Source: Tetragonia tetragonoides
Lineage: Eukaryota > Streptophyta > Magnoliopsida > Caryophyllales > Aizoaceae
DNA: 64,000 nucleotides
Reading direction: 5' to 3'
Assembly (NCBI GenBank): GCA_038025085.1
Contig: CM076144.1
Coordinates: 2,841,001 to 2,905,000, forward strand
The notes under the pieces are model-generated. The model ran no database searches. It worked only from the letters and a program-made list of their open reading frames with translations, and was not told where the DNA came from. Both the position numbers and the translations under genes were made by a program. Shown piece by piece: positions 61,480-64,000 of the stretch (within the stretch, counting starts at the first letter, position 1; each line of letters opens with the position of its first letter).

Positions 61480-62659
61480 TATTAGCTTGTCTGTTAATTT
61501 TTTACTTTTGTAGATACTTTAGTTGGCCTCATTTGTGAGTTCTTGGAAGCTTACATATCCTTGCACTGAAAAGCAACACTATCATTTCATTATTTGATAT
61601 TATAAGATGTACATTTTATTTTTTGATGAGTGTCGATATGATGTATCATTTCATTGAATAGTCTTTTTAGCTTCTCTTTCTGCATACATATTAACAATGA
61701 AACTACAGCTTGTGAAAATGAAAACATTGCATTGAATAATGAAAATGAAGCAATAGAATAATGAAAACTGCAACAACTTGCATTTGTTTTTGTTCCCATC
61801 ACAACTATGCTCAAACAATGTACAAGATCTCTGTGGAGTTCATGAATGTTAGGCTCTTGAGAAATAATGACGGTTTATGTTGTTGATGTTGCAACTATGG
61901 CATCCTGACAAGTGGGCAAACAAACATTAAGAAAGTTACTATCCAGAGTACACAGGGACTACTCTTTTTATCTGGCTTTGATCCTCCATCCATGGTCTGA
62001 AATCTAGTGATTTTTTGGTACCCAAACAAGCAAAAATCGAAGTGTAGCATGCAACACACATAGGACACTAACTTTGTACTGAGTTTAAGCCCCATCGTGT
62101 GAAAGTCACGGCACTGAAACATAAATTCAGATCTGGCAAAAAAAAAAAAAACAACGGTTCACAATCTTGACAGAGTTGTCAGCTAGAACACAAAATAACG
62201 CTACCTCTTTACATCATGCTTGGCGCATAGACTTGCATCAGGCTTCTAGTTAAATTCATAGCACGTAAACAAGTGAAAGCCAGGGATTAATAACCCTTAT
62301 TCAGCTCGAAAAAGCAGCCCACATAACAGCACATTAACAATGCTAATCATCATCTTAGCTCACTAAATCAACCTTGCTGCATAAATCATGGGCGTGGGCA
62401 TGCTTAACACTGAATTTATAGCTACTGAACATGCAAAACCTAGCATAATTAAAGCTTCATTCAAATCTGAACTACAGCAGCAAAAATCTGGACAAAAACA
62501 TAGTAAAACTCTTCAGCTGGTACAAAAGGTCAGAACCTATACTTCGCCATATATCGTAAACTCATGGAAGCAGCTAAGAAAATAACTAGTCATATACAGT
62601 TTGCATTGGTGTACCGACGAGTATTACACATTGCCCATACATAGAAGAGTATAAATTGA
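61480..62659. other. Intergenic, no gene seen
   Basis: Repeated short phrases such as AATGAAAACT and AATAATGAAA in 61690-61780 are similar to phrases at 62830-62880 and 63590-63650, suggesting dispersed low-complexity repeats. No gene recognised. Confidence 0.4.
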
Positions 62660-62734
62660 AAGCCTATGTAGGAATCGAACCTACAACCTTTTGTGCAATC
62701 GCACAAATCGCTCTACCAATTGAGCTAATAGGCT
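62660..62734 (-). tRNA. tRNA-like gene, isotype unresolved
   Basis: On the minus strand: acceptor AGCCTAT pairs perfectly with ATAGGCT; D arm GCTC-AATTGGTA-GAGC; T arm GTAGG-TTCGAAT-CCTAC. These fit the consensus well. The anticodon arm does not: TTTGTGC pairs with GCACAAA over seven bases, leaving a loop of only four (GATT). Using a five-base stem gives an eight-base loop and no standard anticodon. CCA is not encoded. It may be a pseudogene or a tRNA-derived repeat. The acceptor and D arm look somewhat organelle-like, but I cannot assign it. Confidence 0.6.
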
Positions 62735-63527
62735 TGTATTTCAAACATTCTTAGTTCAACTCAATCACACAAGTACATAAAAAATCAATTGAGATGTCCA
62801 TATGAGAACACAATCAGCAGGTACTCAGCTAATGAAAACATGGTATTGAAATAATGAAACCGAGGTTATAAATAATGAAACTGCAGTAGGAGTGTAGGAC
62901 CTATTGCAAGTGTGAGAGAAATAATATGTTTTCTCCAATGAAATCTAGCTTGCTAGTTAACTAGATGCAAATAATTCAGAGTTTTAGACAGTACGCAAAC
63001 TAGAGGACGGTCTAGCTAACACTTCAAAGTAACAAAAGTTTTACAGAATAATGCTTGCCCAAATTTCTAGCCTTGAAGAACAAAACTTCTCCCTCCACAA
63101 GCTTCTATGATCTTCCAACCCCACTAAACAAAGCTAACATAATACTAGGCTGTTATATTGAGATTACAAATGGAATAAAATGCTTGACCAGTTCTCTCTT
63201 CGAACTTGAGGTTAAAACCTACATGGTGTATGAAACAAACAACTTCATTGCAAAATATCTAGGAATGAGATCTGGAACACAATTACAAGCTCACTTATTC
63301 AACACCAGCAAACCTCACCAGAAGCTAGCTTACAAAATATGTAGCTCATATGTTAAGTAATAATGAGGTGCAGCAGCTACTACTACATGAATATGTAGCA
63401 TATATATGAAAGGATTAGTCCTAGGAATGATGAGCTGGCTATCATTGATTAAGTACAGTGCATGCCTTTCAATGCTCTTAGGAAAGGTAATTATAAGTAG
63501 GCTAAGCATTTGTCAAACGAGGCTTGC

Positions 63528-63568
<41 letters not shown>

Positions 63569-64000
63569 TGGAATTTGCAAATAATGAGAACATGGTATTG
63601 AAATAATGAAACTGAAGCTACAAATAATGAAACTGAGGCAATAATTAATGAAATGACCCAAAGAAGTACTTGAGCAAAATTTTAACCTGAGGGGTCAAAT
63701 CCAGAGAAATCGATGGTGAACCAGAACATAACACACAAGATAATATGCATTTATCAAATGGTAAAACAGTTAAGAGCTCAACAGTTGCAGCAAGCAGCAA
63801 CACTACAGGAGCGAGGATGGATCGATGGGAAACCAGCCACCGCTTTGGCAAATGACAACATCATTAACTATTTTAAGTAACAAAAATTACAAAGAAAGTG
63901 TGGACATAGATGAAGCACAATACAACATATACTAGCATATTTTCAGATCATTTTGTGTCCCTTATCAAAGCTCTAAACATGATCTTAACAGGTATGTGCT
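62735..64000. other. Intergenic, no supported gene
   Basis: Contains a poly(A) run (63529-63566). An open plus-strand frame (63055-63360) has no motif I recognise. The sequence runs to the window edge. Confidence 0.45.
63529..63566. repeat. Poly(A) run
   Basis: 38 consecutive A residues; could be the tail of a retroposed RNA but no body is recognisable upstream. Confidence 0.9.

Overview
The window looks like nuclear DNA from a flowering plant, most likely a eudicot. It is A+T-rich. It has an intron-split ubiquitin-conjugating enzyme gene of plant type, several microRNA169 hairpins, typical plant LTR retrotransposons and many hAT, Mutator and Stowaway-like elements with readable target-site duplications. 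I could not place it to family from the sequence alone. All alignments were done by eye.

Layout. 1-7 kb is a stack of nested transposons that splits an old tRNA-Val gene; it includes a 2.8 kb solo LTR and a hAT element that carries another hAT element. 7-14 kb is mostly featureless intergenic DNA with one long AAT microsatellite. 14.3-14.6 kb holds a complete MIR169 hairpin, and 15.6-18.1 kb a G+C-rich tandem repeat with a unit of about 310 bp. From about 18.4 to 35.1 kb there is a large tandem duplication in two copies. Each copy carries a type-B MIR169 gene, two small inverted-repeat hairpins of unknown role, and an intronless RING-H2 gene. Copy 1 also has a dead type-A MIR169 remnant. Later insertions differ between the copies. 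35.2-38.9 kb (minus strand) is a complete 148-residue E2 enzyme gene.

39-46 kb is intergenic with MITEs and an LTR-like stretch. 46.3-49.2 kb is a young LTR element that encodes only a Gag-protease-like protein. 50-51.5 kb has two MITE-type elements. 53-57.5 kb is a decayed Ty3/gypsy element. 57.5-61.5 kb holds remnants of a TPR gene of the MS5/TDM1 type, with a 1.5 kb Mutator-like element inside it that carries an unrecognised open reading frame. 62.7 kb has a tRNA-like gene.

How the genes relate. In plants miR169 represses NF-YA transcription-factor mRNAs. The RING-H2 proteins are probable E3 ligases, and the adjacent E2 belongs to the UBC4/5-like group that commonly serves RING E3s. Whether these neighbours work together is inference. 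The most novel-looking items are the paired hairpins downstream of each MIR169 gene, the Mutator-carried reading frame, the tRNA gene split by nested transposons, and the repeated MIR169/RING unit.
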